Source: Bosea sp. Tri-49
Lineage (GTDB): Bacteria; Pseudomonadota; Alphaproteobacteria; Rhizobiales; Beijerinckiaceae
Direction: 5' to 3'
Length of the DNA stretch: 64,000 bases
NCBI RefSeq assembly: GCF_003952665.1
Contig: NZ_CP017947.1
Location: 186,001-250,000, forward strand
In this document: positions 55,446 through 63,287 of the stretch, in pieces
How positions within the stretch are numbered: position 1 is the first letter of the stretch
How the letters are laid out: each line of letters starts with the position of its first letter
Program-made: the position numbers and the translations under genes
Notes under the pieces: model-generated
The model's database searches: none
Told to the model about the DNA's origin: nothing
Seen by the model: only the letters and a program-made list of their open reading frames with translations

Positions 55446-55558
55446 ATACGCGCCCTCGTGTCAATAACAGCAGAACAGCGCGTAAGTTGAGCTTGTTCCC
55501 TTCCAGTCTCGTCCAGCGTGCAAATCTAGTTTCGTGTCATGAATATTTCGACAACTCA

Positions 55559-55583
55559 GGAACGTCACACATCGGCTGTCGTT
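55559..55583 (+). promoter_or_regulatory. EcfG-type general stress promoter
   Basis: GGAAC, 16-nt spacer, CGTT; 30 nt before the DUF982 gene. Confidence 0.8.
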
Positions 55584-55612
55584 GAATCGTCAGTTCGCAG
55601 CGGAGGTGTGTC

Positions 55613-55864
55613 ATGGGACGTCACTGGTTCAACCCGGCCGTCTATGTCGAGACCGATCGCGCCGGCCATTCCTATGCAGTCACATCAGTGGAGAAGGCTG
55701 CCGAGCTGCTCATGGCGTGGCCAGAGCGCAGCAACGAATGGGAAGAAGCGTTTCGAGCTTGTGCAGCCGCTGTCCACGGCAAGAAGTCGGCCGATGAAGC
55801 TCGGATCGCGTTCGAGAAGGCTGCGGCAGCGGCCAACCGTCTGATTTTGACGACCGTTGGCTAG
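55613..55864 (+). CDS. DUF982 family protein
   Basis: An 83-residue DUF982 protein: HWFNPAVYVETDRAGHSYAV, TSVEKAAELLMAWPERSNEW, EEAFRACAAAVHGKKSADEA. A conserved Rhizobiales family of unknown function with one copy often in stress or symbiosis regions. ATG with GGAGG 8 nt upstream; transcribed from a perfect EcfG-type promoter. Confidence 0.85.
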   Translation: MGRHWFNPAVYVETDRAGHSYAVTSVEKAAELLMAWPERSNEWEEAFRACAAAVHGKKSADEARIAFEKAAAAANRLILTTVG

Positions 55865-56208
55865 CAAGCTCCTTCGCACGATCGCTCTCTTGAACCGGCA
55901 AGCCCTGGCAGCGTTCAATACCTATCCGAGATGTGTCCAGTACGGGCCCCGTCAGCTTCAGGTCAGTTGGCGGGGCCTTTGCTGTTTGGCGTCGATTGTC
56001 GCGCGAGATGGCGGATGCGGCGAAGGCCAATAGGCTGGGCTAGCCGCCAAGACTGTTGAAAATGCAACATACCGAACAAAAGAGGGTATACCCGCGCTGG
56101 TTCGCTAGCGCGCGAAGATGGTTCGTGTTCAAATGTTTGAGTAGTGGCCTTTGGTAGCGATTCCAACAACGCGGGCTTGCGTGCAAGCCGCCAAGGGCAG
56201 CTTCTTCC
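55865..56208. other. Intergenic region with terminator
   Basis: GGCCCCG (55944-55950) and CGGGGCC (55971-55977) form a stem followed by TTTGCTGTTT, a likely terminator of the DUF982 gene. CGCGCT and AGCGCG near 56090-56112 are a short inverted repeat upstream of the next gene. No other gene. Confidence 0.5.
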
Positions 56209-56460
56209 ATGGACGTATTCACGATGGTGATTGTCGCCTGCGTAGCGGGTGAGCCCACCTGTTTGTCAACGCATATCAGTGAGATGAGCTTCGTCAGTAA
56301 TGAAGCCTGCGAGGCTCGCATCGACGATATTGTGGGAGCGATGACCAAGGACTTTGCAAAGCGCCTGGAGTTGAAGGGGCGCCAGGTCAGCTACGACGTT
56401 TCGTGCATGAATAGGGTGCAGCTCGCCCAAAAATTTGGAATCACGCAGTCCGACACTTAG
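56209..56460 (+). CDS. Small protein, possibly membrane-anchored
   Basis: An 83-residue protein: DVFTMVIVACVAGEPTCLST (hydrophobic start with two Cys), HISEMSFVSNEACEARIDDI, VGAMTKDFAKRLELKGRQVS, YDVSCMNRVQLAQKFGI. Four Cys could form disulphides if exported. No family recognised. Ends at a bidirectional terminator shared with the convergent DUF1236 gene. Confidence 0.6.
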   Translation: MDVFTMVIVACVAGEPTCLSTHISEMSFVSNEACEARIDDIVGAMTKDFAKRLELKGRQVSYDVSCMNRVQLAQKFGITQSDT

Positions 56461-56474
56461 GGCCGCCCACGCAA

Positions 56475-56501
56475 CAAAGAGGTCGAGTGGCGACCTCTTT
56501 G
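56475..56501. terminator. Bidirectional terminator
   Basis: CAAAGAGGTCG/CGACCTCTTTG, perfect 11-bp stem, AGTGG loop, with T and A runs built into both ends; lies between convergent genes. Confidence 0.75.
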
Positions 56502-56525
56502 CCGTGAGTTTCGCTCGTCGCGATA

Positions 56526-56837
56526 TTACTCGATGATCTGGACGATCTTGCGCGAGCTCGGCTCGACCAGAACCGTCTTGTCGTTGACGACCGCGTAGCG
56601 GTACTGGGTGACGCCGACGTCCGCCGGCAAGGTTTGGAGCGTAACCGAGGCCGGCAGAGCCGTTCCAACGGTAACTGACTCGGTCACCTTCATGGAGGCG
56701 GGCTTCTCCTTGACCACATAGGCTCGGACCTTGCTCTGTTGCTCGGTCGTGATCGTTGTGGTGGTCGTGGTTGACGTCTGGGCGAACGCCACCGCCGGAG
56801 CTAGGGCGAGAGCGGCTGCAAGAAAGATCTTCTTCAT
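56526..56837 (-). CDS. DUF1236 protein
   Basis: A 103-residue exported protein: signal peptide KKIFLAAALALAPAVAFA, a Thr-rich linker, then the DUF1236 domain SKVRAYVVKEKPASMKVTES, VTLQTLPADVGVTQYRYAVV, TVLVEPSSRKIVQIIE. ATG at 56837 behind AAGGAGG. Upstream on the minus strand GGAAC-N16-AGTT (56873-56897) is a near-consensus EcfG element. Confidence 0.8.
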   Translation of the reverse strand: MKKIFLAAALALAPAVAFAQTSTTTTTTITTEQQSKVRAYVVKEKPASMKVTESVTVGTALPASVTLQTLPADVGVTQYRYAVVNDKTVLVEPSSRKIVQIIE

Positions 56838-57047
56838 GGTGGCCTCCTTGGCAATCCCCCCACGGACGCCGCAACTTAGAGGCATTATAAAAGTTCCCCC
56901 GAGACTCGCTTTTTCTGCGGCAGGGAGGTCAACGCCGCATGCCGCACACCCATTTGCGAGCGTCGGCCGCCTGCGTGCAACGTCCGGTCGGCTTGACTCT
57001 CCCGGAGTGTTGTTCTCTTTATGTTCTCTTATTTGAGAGTGAGAACG

Positions 57048-57281
57048 ATGTCAGCGCTGCCAGCCGATCAGCGGGTCGAAGACGTGTCCCTAGATGCTGA
57101 AATCACGGGGCTGATTGCCGAACTGCTAGAGGAACATGGGTCGGGGCCGGCCGCGCTGCGAGCGCTAGCGCATGATTTCATCGTTCTTCTCGCTGACGCC
57201 GATCGCTCTGTGTCTCGGGGCTTCTTGCGCGGCGCGTTTTCGCAGGGTGCCCGGCCTGTCCGCAGTGAGGACGAGCCATGA
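57048..57281 (+). CDS. Small helical hypothetical protein
   Basis: A 77-residue protein: EDVSLDAEITGLIAELLEEH, GSGPAALRALAHDFIVLLAD, ADRSVSRGFLRGAF. Resembles a common Rhizobiales small family with an A-A-L-R-A-L-x-H-D helix and a terminal S-x-G-x-x-R-G. ATG at 57048; ATG at 57021 would add nine residues. Function unknown. Confidence 0.55.
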   Translation: MSALPADQRVEDVSLDAEITGLIAELLEEHGSGPAALRALAHDFIVLLADADRSVSRGFLRGAFSQGARPVRSEDEP

Positions 57282-57379
57282 GGTGCAAGGGAGAGCTCTC
57301 GCCCTCCGGCATCGATAGGGATTGACCCTATCAGGTCGCGATTAGGGACGACGACGGCCAATATCTCGGTCACCTCCCA

Positions 57380-57588
57380 GCAAGCGGCCCGCTATCGTCC
57401 GTATGCATGCGCGGCCATACGCTCACCGGCGGCCGGCACAACCGGTACCGCATTTTTGCTTTTCCAATCGCGGCCAGGCGGAGCGCTTTCGAGATCTTCT
57501 CAGCGGCGAAGATTTCGACACTCGCGACCGATCCGGGAGGAGGTGGATCAGGGAACAGGAAGCGGCTCGAGACGCGAAGCGGCGATGA
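57380..57588 (+). pseudogene. Possible frameshifted small gene
   Basis: One frame has RHNRYRIFAFP and another, after the T-rich run near 57455-57465, RGQAERFRDLLSGEDFDTRD, RSGRRWIREQ. Together they resemble a small Rhizobiales family with a Y-R-x-F-x-F start and an F-D-x-R-D-R end. A one-base change in the homopolymer would join them. Tentative. Confidence 0.35.
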
Positions 57589-57626
57589 GTTGGACGCGAC
57601 TGTAGCGGGAGATCCTCTGATCCAAA

Positions 57627-57919
57627 ATGCCAATGGAACCGCCCCACGAAGACACCTCGCTGATCGATTTTCCCTGGGTCATCGTGCACTTCCGCTGCGA
57701 ATTTTGCTCCCGCAGGATGCCCGTCTAGCCGGGCTGGCCTGGCTGTACGGCGACAACGCGACGTTGGGACGGTTGCTCGGCGTCTTCAGATTGTCGTGCG
57801 CCTGGGACCCGAGCAACGGGGCGCGCAAGCCGCAGAAGTGCGGAAGGAAATGCGGCGCTTACCTCATGGACATTGGCCGCACCTCGCCGCCGGATCTGCC
57901 GCAGAAAGCCCGGCCGTGA
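57627..57919 (+). pseudogene. Frameshifted small zinc-ribbon-like gene
   Basis: MPMEPPHEDTSLIDFPWVIV, HFRCEFCSRR runs into a stop, but the next frame continues ARLAGLAWLYGDNATLGRLL, GVFRLSCAWDPSNGARKPQK, CGRKCGAYL. The C-x2-C near the start and the later Cys cluster fit a family of small two-part zinc-ribbon proteins common in Rhizobiales. The frames meet near 57718. Confidence 0.55.
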
Positions 57920-58086
57920 TGGATGGGTTGGATAGTTAAGCGAAATCAATGGGTTGTGAACTGTCGTGTGCAGCGTTTGTTCACGAATGTTCCCCTTCTC
58001 TCTAGTTTCCGTTCGCACGATTGAGACGCCGATAGGTCGCCAGAATTCTCCCTTTTCGCGGGGCTGCTGTCGCTTCATGATCTCGC

Positions 58087-58151
58087 ATTTCAGATGCGTG
58101 ATAATCCTTGACATCTGATTGCCGAGGCGAGAATGATTGCGCATCTGAAAT
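58087..58151 (+). promoter_or_regulatory. hipA-like promoter bracketed by 12-bp inverted repeat
   Basis: ATTTCAGATGCG (58087-58098) and its exact complement CGCATCTGAAAT (58140-58151) flank TTGACA (58108-58113), an 18-nt spacer and AATGAT (58132-58137). Arm-to-arm distance is 53 bp, about five helical turns. The right arm would overlap the transcript start. Confidence 0.65.
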
Positions 58152-58164
58152 TCGGGATAATTCT

Positions 58165-60003
58165 GTGCTCCATCTTGTCGGCGAGACGGTTGATGCCAAG
58201 CGCGCCCATTTGAGAGCTCAGGCGGGCGAACTGGTTCAGCTCGTCCGCGGCATCTACGTCGATGCAACGGATGACGTCGAGGCCACGGTGCTAGGCCATG
58301 CGGTGCGTATCGCCCGTTATCTTTATCCGACTGCCTATTTGTCGTCAGCTAGCGCGAGCCTCTTCGGGCCGACGCCGGATGGACGACTGTTTATCAGCGG
58401 GCGCCGCAACCAGCGCACGCGCCTGCGAACGCTCGAGATCGTCCAGAACGAGGCGCCCGCGTACCCCTCTACCGTCAGCGTCGTCATCGGCGACGACATG
58501 GGCGAGCTGAGAGCCGAGGCGTCGTCTCCGCGTCAGCGCTTCCTGGAAGCCTTTCGATTGCGCAGCGAGCATGCAACCGCGATTAACGAGCCCATGCGCG
58601 CGCAGATGGCGGCGCGGCTCGTCGAAGAATATGGGACACCACGGGCCGCTGCGGACGCAGTCTGGGCGCTTGCCCGCGAGAATGGATGGTACCGGGAAGG
58701 AGAGGGGGCAGAGCGTTACATGCTCGCCCGACCGAGCGCGGGCAAGATTACTGGCAACAAGGCGGCTCTGGAGTTTCTCCTAGCTTGGCACGGGACGCCG
58801 CTCGGATATTTGACCCATGACGGCCTCGAATGGCGATGGAAGGCTTCGGGACGAGGCGGCCGCCCGCCGCTCATTCGCGAGACGATACCGGGCAAGCTGC
58901 CGCCATTCATCGAGTCCCTCCTGCCGGAAGGTTGGCTTGCTCGGGTACTCCATCAGCGGGACGAGCGTGACGTGCTGCGCTCGGGCAAGCGCTATATGTC
59001 CAACATCGCGATCGTCCGAAACCGTGAGGAGCTCGCGAGGATCCCTGCGGACGTTCTTCAAGGCGAGCTTGCCGCCTTCTCGAGAAGCGGCCGCTTCATT
59101 GGTCGCTATTGCGGCCCCGGACGGGGAGAGATCGAGGAGACCTTTGAGCAGAATCTCGCGCGGCTCTATGCGCAGGCCCAGACCCCGCGCTTGTCCGGCG
59201 TCCAGATCAAGGCGCCGATGTGCCTGACCGCCGACGGCACTCTGGTGCCGGCGATCGAGCTGCCGTTTACGCATATATTCAAGCCGGCAGGCACCGCTGG
59301 CTTCGAAACCTTGCCTGTAGTCGAGTGGCTTTGCCTTGAGCTTGGCAGGGCGGTCGGGTTTGAGGTTCCCGCCGCAGCTTTGATCGACATGCCTGCCGGT
59401 ATGCCACCGGCACTCGTTGTCGAGCGGTTCGATATCCGGCGGAACGCCGATGATCATCGCATATTGGCGATGGAGGACTTCTGCTCGATCCTGGAGCTCC
59501 CGACCTCAGCCAAATACGATGGCACGATCGAGCGCATGGCGCGGGGATTGCGTCCGCTGTCGACCGATCCGGCCGCCGATCTCGAAATCCTGTTCCGGCG
59601 CGCCCTGTTCGCCTGGTTCATCGCCGACGGTGACATGCATCTTAAGAACCTGGCGCTCTTGAAGAGCGCCGAGCCCGGATCACGTCAATTCGCGACCGTT
59701 CGGTTTGCGCCCCTTTACGATGCGGTCACGACCCGAATCTTCCCGGGTCTTGCAAGCGACCGGATGGCGTTGAAGCTCAACGGCAAGGACGATCGCCTTA
59801 CACGCCAGGATTTTCTGACACTTGCACGGACCATCGATCTGCCGGCTCCACGCGCCGAGGCGGCCATATCGGAACTCGCCATGCGCCTGAGTGAGACGGC
59901 GCCTCACATGGCGTTTCCCGAGCAATTGGGGGGAGGGGCCGCAAAGGCTGTGCAGGAGGCCATCCGCCGCCTCATCGCCGAGCGCGCCGTGACCTTTCGG
60001 TGA
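58165..60003 (+). CDS. HipA-family kinase toxin with AbiEi-like N-terminal domain
   Basis: A 612-residue protein from GTG at 58165. Residues 1-185 resemble AbiEi-type antitoxin/regulator domains (RAHLRAQAGELVQLVRGIYV winged-helix end, TAYLSSASASLFGPTPDGRL). Residues about 215-610 are a HipA kinase: the N-terminal subdomain with GYLTHDGLEWRWKASGRGGR, nucleotide-binding FTHIFKPAGT, catalytic FAWFIADGDMHLKNLALLKS (D-x-H-x-K-N), metal-binding FAPLYDAVTT, and a C-terminal bundle. Normal HipA is about 440 residues with a separate HipB; no hipB is adjacent, so the fused domain may supply DNA binding or antitoxin function (inference). Its promoter is bracketed by a 12-bp inverted repeat. Confidence 0.78.
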   Translation: MLHLVGETVDAKRAHLRAQAGELVQLVRGIYVDATDDVEATVLGHAVRIARYLYPTAYLSSASASLFGPTPDGRLFISGRRNQRTRLRTLEIVQNEAPAYPSTVSVVIGDDMGELRAEASSPRQRFLEAFRLRSEHATAINEPMRAQMAARLVEEYGTPRAAADAVWALARENGWYREGEGAERYMLARPSAGKITGNKAALEFLLAWHGTPLGYLTHDGLEWRWKASGRGGRPPLIRETIPGKLPPFIESLLPEGWLARVLHQRDERDVLRSGKRYMSNIAIVRNREELARIPADVLQGELAAFSRSGRFIGRYCGPGRGEIEETFEQNLARLYAQAQTPRLSGVQIKAPMCLTADGTLVPAIELPFTHIFKPAGTAGFETLPVVEWLCLELGRAVGFEVPAAALIDMPAGMPPALVVERFDIRRNADDHRILAMEDFCSILELPTSAKYDGTIERMARGLRPLSTDPAADLEILFRRALFAWFIADGDMHLKNLALLKSAEPGSRQFATVRFAPLYDAVTTRIFPGLASDRMALKLNGKDDRLTRQDFLTLARTIDLPAPRAEAAISELAMRLSETAPHMAFPEQLGGGAAKAVQEAIRRLIAERAVTFR

Positions 60004-60154
60004 CCAAAGTACGTGCGGCGGCTCCGGGGCGGAGCCGACTCCAATGAGTATTGTGGGGAGCGTCGCGGGAGAAGGCAAGCTGCGGGACGCAAAATCGGCC
60101 GAAGGCTATCGGCACAATGCCGGATGTCGTCAGTGAAGTCATGGCCGGGTTTTC
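60004..60154. other. hipA-like 3' flank
   Basis: Contains CGGCTCC-GGGGC-GGAGCCG (60019-60037), a 7-bp hairpin that may end the transcript. Confidence 0.4.
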
Positions 60155-60272
60155 GCGACCGGATGGCGTTGAAGCTCAATGGCAAGGACGATCGGCTGAC
60201 ACGTCAGGATTCTCGACGATCGCTCGGACGATCGACATACCGCCTGCTCGCGCCGCGGCGGCGACTCGCTAG
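60155..60272 (+). pseudogene. Duplicated hipA-like 3' fragment, frameshifted
   Basis: The DNA from 60155 closely repeats the gene at about 59756-59874: DRMALKLNGKDDRLTRQD in one frame, then ARTIDIPPARAAAA in another, ending TAG. The indel falls just after RQD. A remnant of a second hipA-like gene or of a partial tandem duplication. Confidence 0.65.
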
Positions 60273-60481
60273 ACACCGAAGGCTTACTCGGACCAGAATT
60301 TATGAAGCCGGCTCGTTTTCATGATTCCGTCACGAGTTATTGATTTTCATGAAATTAGTTTTCAGAAATCGATTTCACGCTCAAATATCGCAATTCACGC
60401 AACGGGGCCGGCTGGGGGCCGTTTCAAAGCCATGGCCATTGCACGAGTCTGGCCCATTTGTATGGACGCAGCTGCGTTTTA

Positions 60482-60728
60482 CAACGGGCTCGGCACGGTG
60501 ACGCAAGTCGTAGCGAACTGGCGCCACGCTTCAAACAGTATGTGATCACCCAGCGCCCGACGTCATTTACTTACGCTCAGCCTCTCGCTGTGGGTAGCGT
60601 CCTTCCGCAGCAGGGCGTCATCTACCGGGAGGTACCTGCTGAATACGGTGTCAGCGGTTACCGTCGTGAACGAGCGGACCGTGCTGGTTGATCCGAATAC
60701 CGGCCGTATCGTCCAGATCATCGAGTGA
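60482..60728 (+). pseudogene. DUF1236 gene remnant
   Basis: RFKQYVITQRPTSFTYAQPL, AVGSVLPQQGVIYREVPAEY, GVSGYR in one frame, then TVVNERTVLVDPNTGRIVQI, IE in the next. About four bases are missing at the join relative to Y-R-Y-T-V-V-N. Upstream frames are also broken and no signal peptide remains. Confidence 0.65.
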
Positions 60729-60763
60729 CGACTCTAGCCAGCGCGTGGTACGCGCTGAATGAC

Positions 60764-60787
60764 GGCCCGCTCCTTTGGGGGCGGGCC
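60764..60787 (-). terminator. Hairpin downstream of small hydrophilic gene
   Basis: GGCCCGC/GCGGGCC with a 10-nt loop, 55 nt beyond the stop of the minus-strand gene. Confidence 0.45.
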
Positions 60788-60842
60788 TAATGTTGTCATG
60801 CAGCAATTCGAATACCCGACCTCGAAGGGGCGGGCTCTTGCT

Positions 60843-61055
60843 TCAGTTGGCTGGACGGGTTCGGCCGCCCTTTTGCTCGGGATCGCGCGTGTGATGCTCG
60901 TCGCGTTCGCCTCCGCCACCGGAGATTGTCGAATGGCGACGTTGCTCACTTTCAGGGCGCGGCTTCGTAACGACCTTCGGGGCCTTTGCATTTTCGTGAG
61001 AGGCCCCGGGGCCGCCCTGCCGGATTGTGGTCGGAGATTTCGTTGACGTCGACAT
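60843..61055 (-). CDS. Small hydrophilic disordered protein
   Basis: A 70-residue protein: STSTKSPTTIRQGGPGASHE, NAKAPKVVTKPRPESEQRRH, STISGGGGERDEHHTRDPEQ, then K, G, R and P residues. GGGGAGG lies 4 nt before the ATG at 61055, a strong signal for translation. No hydrophobic core, so probably unfolded; hydrophilin-like role inferred. Lies 14 nt downstream of another such gene on the same strand. Confidence 0.6.
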   Translation of the reverse strand: MSTSTKSPTTIRQGGPGASHENAKAPKVVTKPRPESEQRRHSTISGGGGERDEHHTRDPEQKGGRTRPAN

Positions 61056-61069
61056 TATACCTCCCCGAT

Positions 61070-61255
61070 TTACCGGTCCTGCTGGTGTCCCTGATGGGTG
61101 GTATTGATCTTGGTATTACCCTGTTGGCCTTGCGAGGCCGTGTTGGACGGACGGTCATTCGGTTTGGCCTCGTGGGCATCGGTACCCTGATGGCTGGGCT
61201 CGCCCGGCCCCTTGTCGCTGCGATTGGCGGGCGGGATCGGTGGCTGTTTGCTCAT
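61070..61255 (-). CDS. Small hydrophilic disordered protein
   Basis: A 61-residue protein: SKQPPIPPANRSDKGPGEPS, HQGTDAHEAKPNDRPSNTAS, QGQQGNTKINTTHQGHQQDR. Rich in Q, N, H, G and P. GGAGGACAACC precedes ATG. Upstream, GGAAC-N16-GGTT (61280-61304, minus) is a near-consensus EcfG element. Pairs with the gene at 60843-61055. Confidence 0.6.
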   Translation of the reverse strand: MSKQPPIPPANRSDKGPGEPSHQGTDAHEAKPNDRPSNTASQGQQGNTKINTTHQGHQQDR

Positions 61256-61304
61256 GGTTGTCCTCCTGTCTCAGGAGGCAACCAAATGTGCGTGCTAGAG
61301 TTCC

Positions 61305-62076
61305 GTGCACGCTCCGGAGCCGCCAGTCATTTTTGCTGAATGTCCTTGCTCCGGCGTTGATTAATGCCGCCGAATTCAGGCGCCGGTCAATTCGGGACTC
61401 GCAATCGACGCACATGCAAGCCCCAGGCATCGCCATGCGCCTGGTCTCTGATATCTCCTTGCCGCAAATCTGGCGGGTTGTTTCGCCCGGACTGTCAGGA
61501 AGCCTAGCGCGCACCAGGCCCACCGCGTCCGGTGACGGAGTGGTCGATCTGATCCTCAACTGTCTTATCGGGAGCTCAGAAGACCGTGGATGCCGGAGCT
61601 CACGCACCCTCTTGTCGCGGCTTGCCCTGCAATGGTCCGCTCATGGGATTGTTCAGCATGATGCGTTCAAATGCCCTGGCCAGAGAAAAGCGGGAGCGCC
61701 AGAGCAACCGACCAACGACTAGCCGGTTCTTCTGCTCGGCGCTCGGGTACCCTTGCGCCAAGCCTCTCGCCGGCTATCGGCGTCGCGTCCTCGGTCGGCG
61801 AGAGGCAGCCCTCCGGGAGCCTGCGTGGTTCGAAATGCGTCCGGCGGAGAAGCCTGGCCTTTTCCCTTCACCACGCCGTGCTAGCTTAATCTCGGCGCCC
61901 CCAACCCAGCTCCATGCCTTTCGCTGATCCGGTCGCTCCCCAGCCCGCGTCGGCGAGAGGCTTCTATTCAGCCCCGTCGGCTCGCGCCGGCGGGGTTTCT
62001 TCGTTCAGGAACAGGTTTGCATCGCTGCGGGTTCCTGGCGCGGTGGCCTAACCTGTTCTAGATCAAGGGCATTCCT
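61305..62076. other. Long region without supported gene
   Basis: About 770 nt. Several GC-driven frames on both strands have no motif or ribosome-binding site. A terminator-like hairpin (CCCCG-T-CGGC ... GCCG-G-CGGGG, then TTTCTTCG) lies at 61972-62002. Probably decayed sequence. Confidence 0.45.
61972..62002 (+). terminator. Terminator-like hairpin without an upstream gene
   Basis: GC-rich stem with short internal mismatches and a TTTCTTCG tail; no intact plus-strand gene precedes it, so it may be left from a lost gene. Confidence 0.5.
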
Positions 62077-62229
62077 ATGCGCAGCGTGCTCGTCACGTCG
62101 ATCTTCTGCGCGTTGTTTTAACTGCCGCGCTCGCGCAGACCTCGAGAACTTCGCCGAACGCGCCGGCAGATGCCAACGCGCCTCTTCCCGGCGCGAGCAG
62201 CTTCACCGAAGGCCAGGCCAACAGCCGGT
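62077..62229 (+). pseudogene. Decayed copy of the exported PepSY-like gene
   Basis: A start MRSVLVTSIFCALF runs into TAA; another frame continues LTAALAQTSRTSPNAPADAN, APLPGASSFTEGQANSR and then TGA. It parallels the intact gene at 43002-43301 (same linker APLPGANSFTEGQAKSRLE) but lacks the whole C-terminal domain. Confidence 0.7.
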
Positions 62230-62442
62230 GAACGGAGGGATATCTTCGCACTGGTGGGGGAGGCTCGCCAACAAACGGTCAATCTCGCCGGCGAATCGAT
62301 GGATTATTCGAATGCCTGATTCAGATCGGGCCTCGCACGGCGAAAACCTTTTGGGTTGGATGCCGACTTTAGTCGAGGTGGCGGAACTAACCGCCGAGCC
62401 GCGCATTCTGGGTCGTTAGCTCAAAAAATCAGGAATGCGAGC

Positions 62443-63012
62443 TTGTACATTTCACTGGCTACTGCAGAAGAAGCCCTAGTGACGATCGTTCGCATAGTTT
62501 CCGGCCGCGACGAGGTCATACAGACAGCCATCGAGGCCCTTTCCGCCCCGGTCTATCTGACCGACGTCGAAGGCGTCGTGACCCATTTCAACAAGGCGTG
62601 CATCAATTTCGCCGGACGCCGGCCCGTCCCCGGACGAGACCGGTGGTGCGTCACGTGGAAGCTCTACACCACCGATGGCGAGTTTCTCCCGCATGCAAGC
62701 TGTCCGATGGCACTCGCAATAAAGCGGCAACAGCCGATCCGCGGCCTTTCGGCTATTGCCGAGCGGCCTGATGGGACGCGGGTCCGCTTCACACCTTTCC
62801 CCACGCCGATCTTCAACTGCGGAGCGCTAGCTGGGGCCGTCAATATGATGATCGATACTACCGATCTGCGACAGGTTGAGGCCCTGCGCGAGCAGGCGAG
62901 ACGGTGCCGCCGCTTGGCCAACGAAGAGCCCGGAACCGCCGACATTCTGAGAGCGATGGCTGACGACTACGACGCCAAGGCTATTGAGCTCGAACAGGCG
63001 AAGCGGCACTAG
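62443..63012 (+). CDS. PAS-domain protein
   Basis: A 189-residue protein from TTG at 62443 (AGGA 8 nt upstream). A PAS domain covers residues about 25-145: QTAIEALSAPVYLTDVEGVV, THFNKACINFAGRRPVPGRD, LYTTDGEFLPHASCPMALAI, and FTPFPTPIFNCGALAGAVNM with MIDTTDLRQ. A C-terminal helix (EQARRCRRLANEEPGTADIL) follows, no kinase domain. It probably modulates another signalling protein; the gene downstream encodes a HAMP-repeat protein, 275 nt away. Confidence 0.7.
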   Translation: MYISLATAEEALVTIVRIVSGRDEVIQTAIEALSAPVYLTDVEGVVTHFNKACINFAGRRPVPGRDRWCVTWKLYTTDGEFLPHASCPMALAIKRQQPIRGLSAIAERPDGTRVRFTPFPTPIFNCGALAGAVNMMIDTTDLRQVEALREQARRCRRLANEEPGTADILRAMADDYDAKAIELEQAKRH

Positions 63013-63287
63013 GGTTTGCCTCTAGCTGAGATCTCGCACGGACTGCCTTGTTTTTGTAAGTGCACTTTGCCAACTCGTCTCTTTCTTCACCGGCGACGAG
63101 CGATCTTCGCTAGATAAGCCTTGTCTTAAGTTCTGATTGCTCGGTTTGCGCTAACCGGCCTTTCATGTGTCGAAAAGTGCGACTTTGTTCGCGCCTGTAG
63201 CTGCACAAGTTTTCTGTCGAGTTTCACCCCGAGCGTCGATAGCGTTGTGAATTGAGGGCTTTTCGCAAAGCCAGATGGAGCCGGCCC
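63013..63287. other. Intergenic region before HAMP-repeat gene
   Basis: About 275 nt, presumably the promoter region of the HAMP-repeat gene. No motif recognised. Confidence 0.35.
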
